Shown here: positions 18,523 through 27,840 of the stretch, piece by piece
Position numbering within the stretch: position 1 is the stretch's first letter
Layout: the number at the start of each line of letters is the position of its first letter
Source: Pseudacidovorax sp. NFM-22
Lineage (GTDB): Bacteria; Pseudomonadota; Gammaproteobacteria; Burkholderiales; Burkholderiaceae_C
Direction of reading: 5' to 3'
NCBI RefSeq assembly: GCF_021401245.1
Contig: NZ_JACBFY010000013.1
Span: 1-64,000 of the forward strand
Length of the DNA stretch: 64,000 bases
Notes under the pieces: generated by a model
The model's input: the letters and a program-made list of their open reading frames with translations, nothing else
Database searches by the model: none
What the model was told of the DNA's origin: nothing
Made by a program: the position numbers and the translations under genes

Positions 18523-20217
18523 TCAGTGCAGGGTACCGGGGTTGCCGCCCCGCGCTGCAGGCGCCAGCGCCTGCGCCACGCAGGCCGCCAGCGCAGAGAT
18601 CTCGAAGGGCTTGATGAGGATGGACTGCGTGCCCAGCACGCGCCCCACCTGCGCCATGTCCGCGTAGCCGGTGGCCAGCACCACGGGCACGGCGCCCACG
18701 CGCTGGCGCGCATGCACGATGAACTCCGCGCCGGTCATGCCGGGCATGGCGTAGTCCACCACCATCAGGTCGGGCCGGGCCTGCGCGCCCAGGATCTCCA
18801 GCCCCTGGCGACCGTCGGCCGCCTGCGTGACGCGGCAGCCCAGCAGGGCGAGGCTGTCGGCGATGACGCGGCGCACCTCGGCGTCGTCCTCCACCACCAG
18901 CACCGAGCGGCCCGCGGCCAGGGCCTGCACCTCGGCTTCGGGCGGCGGGGGCGCGTCCGCGGCCGGCGCGGCCACGGCGGGAAAGAGCAGGGCGACGCGG
19001 GTGCCGCGGCCTTCCTCGCTGTCGATGGTGGCTTCGCCGCCCGACTGGCGGGCGAAGCCGTAGACCTGGCTCAGGCCCAGCCCGCTGCCGCTGCCCAGCG
19101 GCTTGGTGGTGAAGAAGGGATCGAAGACCTGGCCCAGCACGCCGGCCGGGATGCCGGCACCGGTGTCCTGCACCCGCACCGCCACGAAGTCGCCCGCCGG
19201 CAGGCTGCCTGCGGCCTCGCGCTGCACATGCTCGGTGCGCACCGTGAGCACGCCGCCGGCCGCCATGGCCTCGCGCGCATTCACGGCCAGGTTGATCAGC
19301 GCCATCTCCAGCTGGCTCGCGTCGAGTACGGCCCAGCAGGGCGACGGGTCCAGCGCCAGCTCCACCCGAACGGCCGAGCCGACCGAGACGGCAATGAGCT
19401 CGCGCATGCCCTCGATCAGCGCATTCACGTCCGACAGCCGCGGCAGCAGCGACTGCTTGCGCGAGAAGGACAGCAACTGGCTGGTCAGCCGCGCGCCCTT
19501 GGCCACGGCGCCACGCGCCCGGCCGCTGATCTCCTGCACCTTGGCCTCCTTGGAGATGCGACCCAGCAGGTCGAGGTTCATCTGCACCACATGCAGCAGG
19601 TTGTTGAAGTCGTGCGCGATGCCACCGGTGAGCCGACCCACGGCTTCCATCTTCTGGGCATGCAGCAGGGCGGTCTGGGCGCGCTCGCGCTCGCCGATCT
19701 CGGCCGTGAGCCGGTCGTTGGCGCCGGCCAGCTCGCGCGTGCGCTCGGCGATGCGCGCCTCCAGCCCGGTGTTCAGGCGCTGCACCTCGGCGCGCGCCGC
19801 CTCCAGCTGGTCGATCTGCTGGCGCATCGTGTACTGGCGGTGGCGCTGGCGCACGGCGGCATGGACGGCACGGGTGAGCGTCTCGTCGCAGGCGGGATGG
19901 TCGACCACCACCACATTGCCCAGCTCGCGCAGGCGCGCCATGGCCTGCGGGGTGTGGCCATCCTGGCCCATCAGCACGACGAAGGGAAAGTCCGACCAGG
20001 CCGGCTGCGCCGACAGCCAGGACTGCAGCGCCGCATCGGGCAGCAACGCGAGCGACGGACCGGTGAGCAGGGCAGCGGCGGCGCCTTCCTGCAGATGCGC
20101 CATGAGCACCGACATCGACGGGCAGGCCACGGCATTGAGGCCCAGCCCGCGCGTCGTGCGGGCCAGCGCATCGGCGTCTGCCGGCTCCGGCGCATGGATG
20201 AGGACGCGGCGCTCCAT
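18523..20217 (-). CDS. Hybrid sensor histidine kinase / response regulator with N-terminal pseudo-receiver
   Basis: 564 residues, cytosolic. Order: receiver-like domain (1-120), coiled coil (about 135-190, QQIDQLEAARAEVQRLN), HisKA with GGIAHDFNNLLHVV (phospho-His near 215), HATPase_c (NLAVNAREAM; DTGAGIP; GSGLGLSQVYG), and a C-terminal receiver (SVLVVEDDAEVRR; phospho-Asp in LMVVDYAMPGMTG; lysine in ILIKPF). The N-terminal domain keeps the receiver length but has AALLTGPSLALLP where the phospho-Asp strand should be, so it probably cannot be phosphorylated. No transmembrane segment. The YbhB gene is divergent. Confidence 0.9.
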   Translation of the reverse strand: MERRVLIHAPEPADADALARTTRGLGLNAVACPSMSVLMAHLQEGAAAALLTGPSLALLPDAALQSWLSAQPAWSDFPFVVLMGQDGHTPQAMARLRELGNVVVVDHPACDETLTRAVHAAVRQRHRQYTMRQQIDQLEAARAEVQRLNTGLEARIAERTRELAGANDRLTAEIGERERAQTALLHAQKMEAVGRLTGGIAHDFNNLLHVVQMNLDLLGRISKEAKVQEISGRARGAVAKGARLTSQLLSFSRKQSLLPRLSDVNALIEGMRELIAVSVGSAVRVELALDPSPCWAVLDASQLEMALINLAVNAREAMAAGGVLTVRTEHVQREAAGSLPAGDFVAVRVQDTGAGIPAGVLGQVFDPFFTTKPLGSGSGLGLSQVYGFARQSGGEATIDSEEGRGTRVALLFPAVAAPAADAPPPPEAEVQALAAGRSVLVVEDDAEVRRVIADSLALLGCRVTQAADGRQGLEILGAQARPDLMVVDYAMPGMTGAEFIVHARQRVGAVPVVLATGYADMAQVGRVLGTQSILIKPFEISALAACVAQALAPAARGGNPGTLH

Positions 20218-20421
20218 GGTTCAGCGCCCGGCCACCGCCACGGAATCGACAAGGAAGACGGCGGGGCAGCTGGACATGGAGGCAGGCGACGAAAGGAAGC
20301 GATGCGGGGCGCCGGGTCGCGAGGACAAGCGCAGACCCAGCCAATGTAGGGAGGGCGTCCGGCGCGGCGTGTCGCCGGAAGTCCTACATGCGTGTGGGTC
20401 AGTTGCGCCTACGGTCACACC

Positions 20422-21042
20422 ATGCTCGAAAAACTTCCTGGGGCCATCGGCCAGGCGCTGGCCGGCGTGCGTGCCGGCCTGGACGACATCGTCTTCAACA
20501 CGGTGGGCCTGCGCGCGGGCCACGGCACGCTGCAGTTGACCAGCCTGGCCTTCGGGGACCATGCACCGATTCCGCAGCGCTACACCGCCGATGGCGAGGG
20601 CTTTTCCCCGCCGCTGGCCTGGACCGGCGTGCCGGCGGGCACGGCCGAGCTGGTGTTGATCGTGGAGGACGCCGACTCGCCCACTCCGCATCCGCTGGTG
20701 CATGCGATCGCGGTGGGCCTGCCGCCGGAGGACGGCCACCTGGCCGAAGGTGCCTGGCCCAGTCCGGACCACGACGGCCTGGCGTTGCATGCCGGCCGCA
20801 ATTCCTACCTGCAGGCCGCCTGGCTGCCGCCCGACCCGCCGCCGGGCCACGGTCCGCACCGCTATGCCTTCCAGCTCTATGCCCTGGCCGAAGGCGAGGC
20901 GCTGGGCGAGACGCCCGGCCGCGATGCGCTGGTGGAGGCGATCCAGGCACGGGCCGTGGCCAGCGGCCTGCTGATCGGCACCTACGAGCGGGGCGACGGC
21001 AGCATTCCTGTGGGTGACGCGCCAGCGGTGGCCGCGGGCTGA
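20422..21042 (+). CDS. YbhB/YbcL family (PEBP-like) protein
   Basis: 206 residues from the ATG at 20422. The Raf-kinase-inhibitor/PEBP fold is shown by HAPIPQRYTADGEGFSPPLAW, ELVLIVEDADSPTP, the HAIAVG segment and a late GPHRYAFQLYAL. No signal peptide, so it is cytosolic like YbhB. PEBP proteins bind phospholipid head groups or phosphorylated ligands in an anion pocket; the bacterial role is unknown. It is divergent from the hybrid histidine kinase. No strong ribosome binding site precedes the ATG. Confidence 0.88.
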   Translation: MLEKLPGAIGQALAGVRAGLDDIVFNTVGLRAGHGTLQLTSLAFGDHAPIPQRYTADGEGFSPPLAWTGVPAGTAELVLIVEDADSPTPHPLVHAIAVGLPPEDGHLAEGAWPSPDHDGLALHAGRNSYLQAAWLPPDPPPGHGPHRYAFQLYALAEGEALGETPGRDALVEAIQARAVASGLLIGTYERGDGSIPVGDAPAVAAG

Positions 21043-21109
21043 GGGTCCAACGGCCTGCACCGGCCGCACACGGCCCGGTCCGGCAACCGCTCCGTTTGCC
21101 GCGGCGGAT

Positions 21110-21958
21110 TCAGCGGCGCGGCGGATCGGCGCCCAGCGTCGCCAGCGGCAGCCGCGACACCTCGGCAAGCGCCTGGACCAAGCCCCGTGCCGCCGCATCG
21201 AGCAGCGCGCGGCCCTGCGCCTCTGTGGCGGCCGCCGCATTGCCGGCGGCGCCTTCCGGGTGGTAGTCCTGCATGGCCCAGCCCAGCTTGGCACTGCGGC
21301 CGTTGCCCAGGATGGCGTAGTCCCGCGCCCGCTCCCGCGAGGTGGAGGGGAAGTCCTTCACCGCCTCGCGCCGCACCTGCTGCGGTGCCAGCGCCAGCAT
21401 CAGCGACGTCTCGAATTCGCCCGCGTGCACATCGAAGCGATCCGGCACCAGCGGCTGGCCGGTGGTGGCGTCCGTCAACGGCAGGTTGAACCAGCTCAGG
21501 CTGTAGACGATCAGGTCGTGCGCCTCGCGCAGCTCGCGCGCGGCGATGTCCATCGCGCCGGTGTGGCCGCCGTGGGCGTTGAAGAGCACCAGCTTGCGCA
21601 CGCCGGCGCGGGCGACGCCGGCGCCGATCTCCTTCCACAGGCGCAGCACCGTCTCCGACGACAGGGTGAGCGTGCCGGCGAAGCGGGCATGTTCGGGGCT
21701 CAGGCCCACGGGCAGCGTGGGCAGGAAGAGCGCAGGCAGTTCGGCCGGCAGCAGCGGCAGCGCGGCCTGCACGATGCCGTCGGCGATGACGGTGTCCACG
21801 CCCAGGGGCAGGTGCGGGCCGTGCTGCTCGGTGGCGCCCAGCGGCAGCACCGCGACGGTGGTGGCCGGGTCCAGCATGGCGAAGTCGCGGGTCCCGAGTT
21901 CGGCCCAGAAACGGGGGAGCGTCGGCGACAGGGGCGGCTTGGCGGGCGTGGCGGTCAT
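21110..21958 (-). CDS. Creatininase family amidohydrolase
   Basis: 282 residues. The metal-binding motifs of the family are present: LPLGATEQHGPHLPLGVDT (Glu, His and Asp ligands) and NAHGGHTGAMDIAARE. The family covers creatininase, riboflavin-pathway ArfB-like formamide hydrolases and mycofactocin MftE-like peptidases, all cleaving C-N bonds of small amides. The start codon overlaps the stop of the upstream LysR gene by ATGA, so the two are translationally coupled. The substrate is unknown. Confidence 0.88.
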   Translation of the reverse strand: MTATPAKPPLSPTLPRFWAELGTRDFAMLDPATTVAVLPLGATEQHGPHLPLGVDTVIADGIVQAALPLLPAELPALFLPTLPVGLSPEHARFAGTLTLSSETVLRLWKEIGAGVARAGVRKLVLFNAHGGHTGAMDIAARELREAHDLIVYSLSWFNLPLTDATTGQPLVPDRFDVHAGEFETSLMLALAPQQVRREAVKDFPSTSRERARDYAILGNGRSAKLGWAMQDYHPEGAAGNAAAATEAQGRALLDAAARGLVQALAEVSRLPLATLGADPPRR

Positions 21959-22935
21959 GCGGCGATGTTAGGCCGGCCCGCCGCCCTGCCAGCGCCGGTG
22001 CTGCCCCCGGCGCTGGCGATGCCGGCCGGGTCGTCGGCCAGCCAGTGCGCCAGCCAGTCGGCCAGGAAGTCCACCAGCGCCCGCACTCGCGCCGGCACGA
22101 AGCGGTTGCTGGGCAGCAGGGCATGCAGCGGATAGGGCTCGGTGTCCCAGTCGGGCAGCAGGCGCACCAGGGCGCCGCTGTCCAGGTCGGCCCGCACGTC
22201 CAGGTAGGACTTGAAGGTGATGCCCACGCCGGCCACCGCCCATTCGCGCGCCAGCGAGGCATCGTCGGCATGGCGGTCGCCGTCGATGCGCACCGCCACC
22301 CATTGGCCGCCCTGGCCGAAGCGCCATTCGCGCTGACGGCGCCCACCGCGGTGGAAGCTCAGGCAGTTGTGCTGCGCCAGGTCCTGCGGCGTGCGGGGTG
22401 TGCCGCGCCGCTGCAGGTAGGCGGGCGCGGCGCAGAGCACGGGCCGGGTCTGCGCCAGCGGGCGCGCCACCAGCCGCGAGTCGGCCAGCGGGCCGTAGCG
22501 CAGGGCCAGGTCCACCTCGTCGCGCATCACGTCCAGCGGGCGGTCGCCCACCGACAGCGCCAATTGCACGCCAGGGTGCCGGGCCAGGAACTCGTCGAAG
22601 GCGGGCAGCAGCACGCGGCGGGTGAGGTCCGAAGGCGCCGCCACCCGCAGCGTGCCGACCAGCTCGCCACGGCCGGCCGTCACCTGCGCCTCGGCCTCGG
22701 CCAGCAGTTCGAAGGCGCGGCCGGCGTAGTCGAGCAGGGTCTGGCCCTCGGCGGTGAGCCGCAGCGCGCGTGTGGAGCGCTCGAAGAGCCGCGCACCCAG
22801 TTGTGCCTCCACCCGCTTGAGCGCCGCGCTGGCCGCGGCCGGCGTCAGGCCCAGCGTGCGGCCCGCGGCGCTCAGCGAGCCGCTGCGCGCCGCCTCTTGC
22901 ACCAGGCGGAGGTCGGCCAGATTTTCAATTCCCAT
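21955..22935 (-). CDS. LysR family transcriptional regulator
   Basis: 326 residues. N-terminal winged helix (LADLRLVQEAARSGSLSAAG, then LTPAAASAALKRVEAQLGARLFERS) and a C-terminal periplasmic-binding-like effector domain from about residue 90. It is divergent from the MDR oxidoreductase gene at 23027 and cotranscribed, with an ATGA overlap, with the creatininase gene. It likely controls both. A TTCAA-N7-TTGAA dyad covers its own start codon (22924-22940). Confidence 0.92.
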   Translation of the reverse strand: MGIENLADLRLVQEAARSGSLSAAGRTLGLTPAAASAALKRVEAQLGARLFERSTRALRLTAEGQTLLDYAGRAFELLAEAEAQVTAGRGELVGTLRVAAPSDLTRRVLLPAFDEFLARHPGVQLALSVGDRPLDVMRDEVDLALRYGPLADSRLVARPLAQTRPVLCAAPAYLQRRGTPRTPQDLAQHNCLSFHRGGRRQREWRFGQGGQWVAVRIDGDRHADDASLAREWAVAGVGITFKSYLDVRADLDSGALVRLLPDWDTEPYPLHALLPSNRFVPARVRALVDFLADWLAHWLADDPAGIASAGGSTGAGRAAGRPNIAA

Positions 22936-22940
22936 TTGAA
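22924..22940. promoter_or_regulatory. Dyad at the LysR start codon
   Basis: TTCAA (22924-22928) and TTGAA (22936-22940) are separated by seven bases and span the ATG of the LysR gene. The position suits autorepression. The spacing is not a classic T-N11-A box, so this is a candidate only. Confidence 0.4.
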
Positions 22941-22962
22941 GATGATGCCACCGGCGGGCGGC

Positions 22963-22991
22963 TTATCAATGCAGGGCGCGGAACCTAGAGT
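22963..22991 (+). promoter_or_regulatory. Candidate promoter of the MDR oxidoreductase gene
   Basis: TTATCA (22963-22968), a 17-base spacer and TAGAGT (22986-22991) resemble a sigma-70 promoter 36 bases before the ATG at 23027. It faces away from the LysR gene. Confidence 0.5.
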
Positions 22992-23026
22992 GGAGCCATC
23001 CCCCTCTTCCTTGCCTGGAGAACCCC

Positions 23027-24037
23027 ATGAAAGCCGTCGGCTACCGCCAGAACCTGCCCATCGAACAACCGGAGTCGCTGATCGACCTCGACCTTCCCGA
23101 GCCGCAGCCCGGCCCGCGCGACCTGCGCGTGCGGGTGGCCGCCATCTCGGTGAACCCCGTCGACACCAAGGTGCGCCGCAATGCCGCCCCCGAGGCCGGC
23201 CAGGCCCGTGTGCTCGGCTGGGACGCCGTGGGCACCGTCGATGCCGTCGGCAGCGCCGTCACCGGCTTCGCGCCCGGCGACCGCGTGTACTACGCCGGCT
23301 CCATCGTGCGGCCGGGTGCCAACAGCGAGCTGCACCTGGTGGACGAGCGCATCGTCGCCCGGGCCCCCGCCACGCTGGGCGATGCCGAGGCCGCGGCCTT
23401 GCCGCTCACGGCCATCACCGCCTGGGAACTGCTCTTCGACCGCCTGCAGGTGCCACGCGGCGGCGGCGCGGGCCAGACGCTGCTGGTCACCGGCGGCGCG
23501 GGCGGCGTGGGCTCGATCCTGATCCAGCTCGCGCGGCAGCTGACGCAGTTGCGGGTGGTGGCCACCGCCTCGCGGCCGCAGACCCGCCAGTGGTGCCTGG
23601 ACCTCGGCGCCCATGTCGTGGTCGACCACAGTCGCCCGCTCGCCGCCGAGCTGAAGGCCGCCGGCATCGAGGCCGTGGACCTGGCCGCCAGCCTCACGCA
23701 GACCGCGCAGCACTACACCCAGCTGATCGAGGCGCTCAAGCCCCAGGGCCGCCTGGGCGTGATCGACGACATGCCGCAGCTCGACGCCATGCCGCTGAAG
23801 ACCAAGGCCATCTCGCTGCACTGGGAGATGATGTTCACCCGCTCGCGCTTCGAGACGCCCGACATGGCCGAGCAGGGTGCGTTGCTGGCCGAGGTGGCCG
23901 CATTGGTCGACGCCGGCCGCCTGCGCACCACGCTGGGCGAACACTACGGCCGCATCGACGCCGCCAACCTGCGCCGCGCCCATGCCTTCGTCGAGAGCGG
24001 CCAGGCGCGGGGCAAGGTGGTGCTGGAAGGCTTCTGA
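23027..24037 (+). CDS. MDR-family zinc-type alcohol dehydrogenase-like / quinone oxidoreductase
   Basis: 336 residues. Medium-chain dehydrogenase fold with an N-terminal GroES-like half (ISVNPVDTKVRRN, GWDAVGTVDAVGSAV) and a Rossmann half with GGAGGVGSILIQLARQL. The cysteines of zinc-dependent alcohol dehydrogenases are absent, placing it with the zinc-independent, NADPH-dependent ZADH/quinone-reductase group. It probably reduces an enone, quinone or related carbonyl. The divergent LysR regulator is its likely controller. Confidence 0.88.
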   Translation: MKAVGYRQNLPIEQPESLIDLDLPEPQPGPRDLRVRVAAISVNPVDTKVRRNAAPEAGQARVLGWDAVGTVDAVGSAVTGFAPGDRVYYAGSIVRPGANSELHLVDERIVARAPATLGDAEAAALPLTAITAWELLFDRLQVPRGGGAGQTLLVTGGAGGVGSILIQLARQLTQLRVVATASRPQTRQWCLDLGAHVVVDHSRPLAAELKAAGIEAVDLAASLTQTAQHYTQLIEALKPQGRLGVIDDMPQLDAMPLKTKAISLHWEMMFTRSRFETPDMAEQGALLAEVAALVDAGRLRTTLGEHYGRIDAANLRRAHAFVESGQARGKVVLEGF

Positions 24038-24091
24038 GCCGCCGGCCCGGGCGCGGCGCGGGTGCCACGCCGGCGGGGCGCGGCGCGTGGC

Positions 24092-24967
24092 TCAGCCGTG
24101 CTGCTCGTAGTGCGCCTGCCGCGCCTCCATCTCCGCCCAGCCGATCACGCGCTTGAACTCGGCCATGGGCACCTGGCCGGCCGGCAGGCCCTCCACCTCG
24201 CCGCTGCGGCGGGCGGCCAGCGTGGCCAGGTTGGCCTGCAGCGCATGCACCGTGCTCATCAGCGTGACGATGGGATAGGTGGCGAAGGCCGCCACCGACT
24301 CCACCTGCTCGCGCGAGAGCTTCTCCATCCACAGGCCCTGCATCAGCTGCAGCGAGAGGCGGCGGCCCGACACCTCGCGCAGCTTCACCAGGTCCTCGTA
24401 GCCCTTGAAGGTGCGCGAGATCGGCTGGATGAGGTCGGCGCCCGCCTCGGCATAGCGCGCGGCGCGGTCCATGGCCTCGGCCGGGTCGAGCACATCGGTG
24501 CGCGCCACGATCAGGAAGTCCGGGTCCTGCCGCGCGTCGACCGCGGCGCGGATGCGCGCCACCGCGTCCTTGACCGGCACCACCGGCATCACCGAGGCGG
24601 CGGCGGGGCAGCGCTTGGGGCTGATCTGGTCTTCGATGGAGATGGCCGCCACGCCTGCCTTCTCGAACTCGCGCACGGTGCGGGCCACGTTGATCACGTT
24701 GCCGTAGCCGGTGTCGGCGTCCGCGAAGATGGGCTTCTTCACGACGTTGGCGATGCGGTTGACCACCGCCACGTTCTCGGTGAGGGTGTAGACCTCCATG
24801 TCCGGCTGGCCGAGCAGCGAGGCCGAGATGCCGAAGCCGGTGGTGAAGATGCCGTCGAAGTCCGACTGGTCCACGAGCAGGGCCGACAGGGCGTCCTGCA
24901 CGCCGGCCATCCAGAAGGTGGGGCCGTCGGTGATGCGTTGGCGAAGGGTCTGGCGCAGAGTGGGCAT
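24092..24967 (-). CDS. Isocitrate lyase/PEP mutase superfamily lyase (methylisocitrate- or dimethylmalate-lyase-like)
   Basis: 291 residues, a single TIM-barrel domain. Metal-site motif ADADTGYGN, then SIEDQISPKRCPAAA; the cysteine of PKRC is the general acid of true lyases (KKCGH in isocitrate lyase, absent in PEP mutase), though the following GH is replaced by PA. It should retro-cleave a 2-hydroxy- or 2,3-substituted dicarboxylate into pyruvate or glyoxylate plus a smaller acid. It is the last gene of an operon that also encodes an aconitase-like hydratase and a Liv importer. 2,3-Dimethylmalate lyase works beside such a hydratase in clostridial nicotinate fermentation. Oxaloacetate decarboxylase is an alternative. 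Confidence 0.82.
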   Translation of the reverse strand: MPTLRQTLRQRITDGPTFWMAGVQDALSALLVDQSDFDGIFTTGFGISASLLGQPDMEVYTLTENVAVVNRIANVVKKPIFADADTGYGNVINVARTVREFEKAGVAAISIEDQISPKRCPAAASVMPVVPVKDAVARIRAAVDARQDPDFLIVARTDVLDPAEAMDRAARYAEAGADLIQPISRTFKGYEDLVKLREVSGRRLSLQLMQGLWMEKLSREQVESVAAFATYPIVTLMSTVHALQANLATLAARRSGEVEGLPAGQVPMAEFKRVIGWAEMEARQAHYEQHG

Positions 24968-24988
24968 GGTTGTTCCTTTCGCGGGCGT

Positions 24989-26197
24989 TCAGCGCTTCAC
25001 CGGATCGATGTAGCCGCCCAAGGGCGCGAACTTGTCGCCCTTGAGCTCCATCAGCGCCACGCCGGTCTGGCCGCGGCGCGAATAGGGGCCGGCGTTGAGC
25101 GGCTGGAAGGTGATCTTGGGACCGATCTTCTGGTCGAAGTCCTTCAGGCCGTCCAGCGCCGCCACCACCTTGGCGCGCGAGGGCTCGTTGCCCGCGCGCT
25201 GCAGCGCCTCCACGGCGACGGCCGCGGCCGAGTAGCCCATCAGCGCATTCGACGACGGCGCCGACTTGGGATAGGTCTTGGTGTAGCGCGCGAAGAAGGC
25301 CTGGATCGCCGGGTTGTCGCCCTCGATGGCGTCGTAGTAGGAGGCCACGTAGAGCTTGGACTGCGTCTTGCCCAGCAGCTCCACGAACTTGGGATCGTTC
25401 AGGCCGCCGGCACCGAAGACGGTGGGCTTCCAGCCCAGCTTCTCGGCGCTGCGGAAGAACTGCACCGCCTCCTGGCCCAGTGCATAGACCACCACCACAT
25501 CGGGCTCGGCCTGCTTCAGCTTGAAGACCTGCGAGGTGAGGTCGGTGGCGAAGCGCTCGAAGCTCTGCGCCTCGACCAGCTTCATGCCGTGCTTCTCCAG
25601 CTGCTTGACGGCGATGTCGTAGGCCGGTTTGCCCCAGCCGTCGTTCTGGTAGAGCATGGCCACCTTCTTGGCCTTGAGCGTGCCCACGGCATAGTCGATG
25701 TAGGCGGCCGTCTCGGTGGACTGCGGCGAGGGCAGCACATAGAGCAGCTCGCGCGGCGGCGTGCTGGTCAGGTCCGAGATGGACAGCGCGCCGATGGTCG
25801 GCACCTTCTTGGTCGAGCTGTATTCGTAGGCGCTCACGTTGGTGGCATGGCCGATGTTGCCCACCATGGCCAGCACGTTGTCGCGCTCGATCAGCAGCTT
25901 GGCATTGGCCACCGACTTGGCGGGCTTGAGCTCGTCGTCGTAGGTGATCAGCTTGATCTTGCGGCCGTTGACGCCGCCCTTCTCGTTGACCATGTCGAAG
26001 TAGGTGCGCATGCCCTCGTCCACGGCCTTGCCCATGTAGGCCAGCGTGCCGGACAGCGGCTGCGAGGAGCCGAGCACGATCTCCTTCTCCAGCACGCCTT
26101 CGTCCTTGTTCTCGAAGGCGGCGGCCGGCAGCGCGGCGGCGGCCAGCGCACAGGCGGCCGCGGCGATCAGGGTGCGGCGGGAATGCAGCGTCATCAT
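24989..26197 (-). CDS. ABC transporter substrate-binding protein, LivK type
   Basis: 402 residues with an N-terminal signal peptide (RRTLIAAAACALAAAALPAAA) and a type-I periplasmic binding fold opening with EKEIVLGSSQPLSGTLAYMG, standard for branched-chain-amino-acid-type binding proteins. Such proteins bind amino acids, amides, aromatic acids or dicarboxylates. It is the seventh gene of the hydratase/lyase/importer operon, 21 bases before the lyase gene, so the ligand is probably the pathway substrate and not leucine. Confidence 0.9.
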   Translation of the reverse strand: MMTLHSRRTLIAAAACALAAAALPAAAFENKDEGVLEKEIVLGSSQPLSGTLAYMGKAVDEGMRTYFDMVNEKGGVNGRKIKLITYDDELKPAKSVANAKLLIERDNVLAMVGNIGHATNVSAYEYSSTKKVPTIGALSISDLTSTPPRELLYVLPSPQSTETAAYIDYAVGTLKAKKVAMLYQNDGWGKPAYDIAVKQLEKHGMKLVEAQSFERFATDLTSQVFKLKQAEPDVVVVYALGQEAVQFFRSAEKLGWKPTVFGAGGLNDPKFVELLGKTQSKLYVASYYDAIEGDNPAIQAFFARYTKTYPKSAPSSNALMGYSAAAVAVEALQRAGNEPSRAKVVAALDGLKDFDQKIGPKITFQPLNAGPYSRRGQTGVALMELKGDKFAPLGGYIDPVKR

Positions 26198-26255
26198 GGG
26201 TGTGTCTCCTTGGAGTGGGTTTGTCGCGGAAGGAAGAAGCGCAAGGGCCGTGGCA

Positions 26256-26982
<727 letters not shown>

Positions 26983-26999
<17 letters not shown>

Positions 27000-27840
27000 T
27001 CTTGCCTCCTCCCAGGTAGGCCTCGATCACGGCCGGATGCGATTCGATCTCCCGCGGCGTGCCCTGCGCCAGGAAGGCGCCGTTGTGCATCACGGTGATG
27101 GTGTCGGAGATGGACATGACCAGCGGCATGCTGTGCTCGATGAGCAGCAGCGTGGCGCCGGTGCGTGCCTGCAGCGTGCGCAGCGTGTCGCCCAGGGCGT
27201 CGATCTCGCGGTTGTTCATGCCGGCCGCGGGCTCGTCCAGCAGCATCAGCACGGGCTCCAGCGCCATGGCGCGGGCCAACTCGACGAGCTTCTGCGTGCC
27301 ATAGGGCAGGTCGCGCACCAGCGTGTGGGCATGGGGCGCGAGGCGCAGCTCTTCCAGCAGGGCCTGCACGCGCTCGCGCTCGGCGCGCTCCTCGCGGCGC
27401 TGGCGCGGCAGGTTGAGCAGGGCCTCGGCCAGCGTGGCGCGCATGGCCTGCGAGCGGGCGATGAGCACGTTGTCGAACACCGTCAGCTCGGCGAAGAGCT
27501 CCAGGTTCTGGAAGGTGCGGGCGATGCCCAGGCGCGAGATCTGGTGCGCCTTCAGGCGCAGCAGATCGTGCTCGCCCTGCACCGTGCGCAGCACCATGCG
27601 GCCCTGCTGCGGCGTGTAGAAGCGGCTGATGCAGTTGAGCATCGTCGTCTTGCCGGCACCGTTGGGGCCGATGAGCGCATGCACGGTGCCGGGCATGACG
27701 TCGAAGCCCACGTCCTGCACGGCCACGATGCCGCCGAAGCTCATGCGCACACCGGCCAGCGACAGCAGCGGTGCAGCGGCACCGGCCGGCCGCGCCCCGC
27801 CCCGTGCGGGCGTGGCCTGGGCGTCGATCGCGCGCATCAT
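26983..27840 (-). CDS. ABC transporter ATP-binding protein, LivG type
   Basis: 285 residues. Walker A GPNGAGKTT, the LivG-specific long insert before the signature with RLGIARTFQNLELFAELTV, the atypical signature segment LPYGTQKLVELARAM, and Walker B MLLLDEPAAGMN followed by the switch histidine in LLIEHSMPLV. About 30 extra residues at the N-terminus are alanine-rich. Its ATG overlaps the stop of the livM-type gene (ATGA). Confidence 0.92.
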
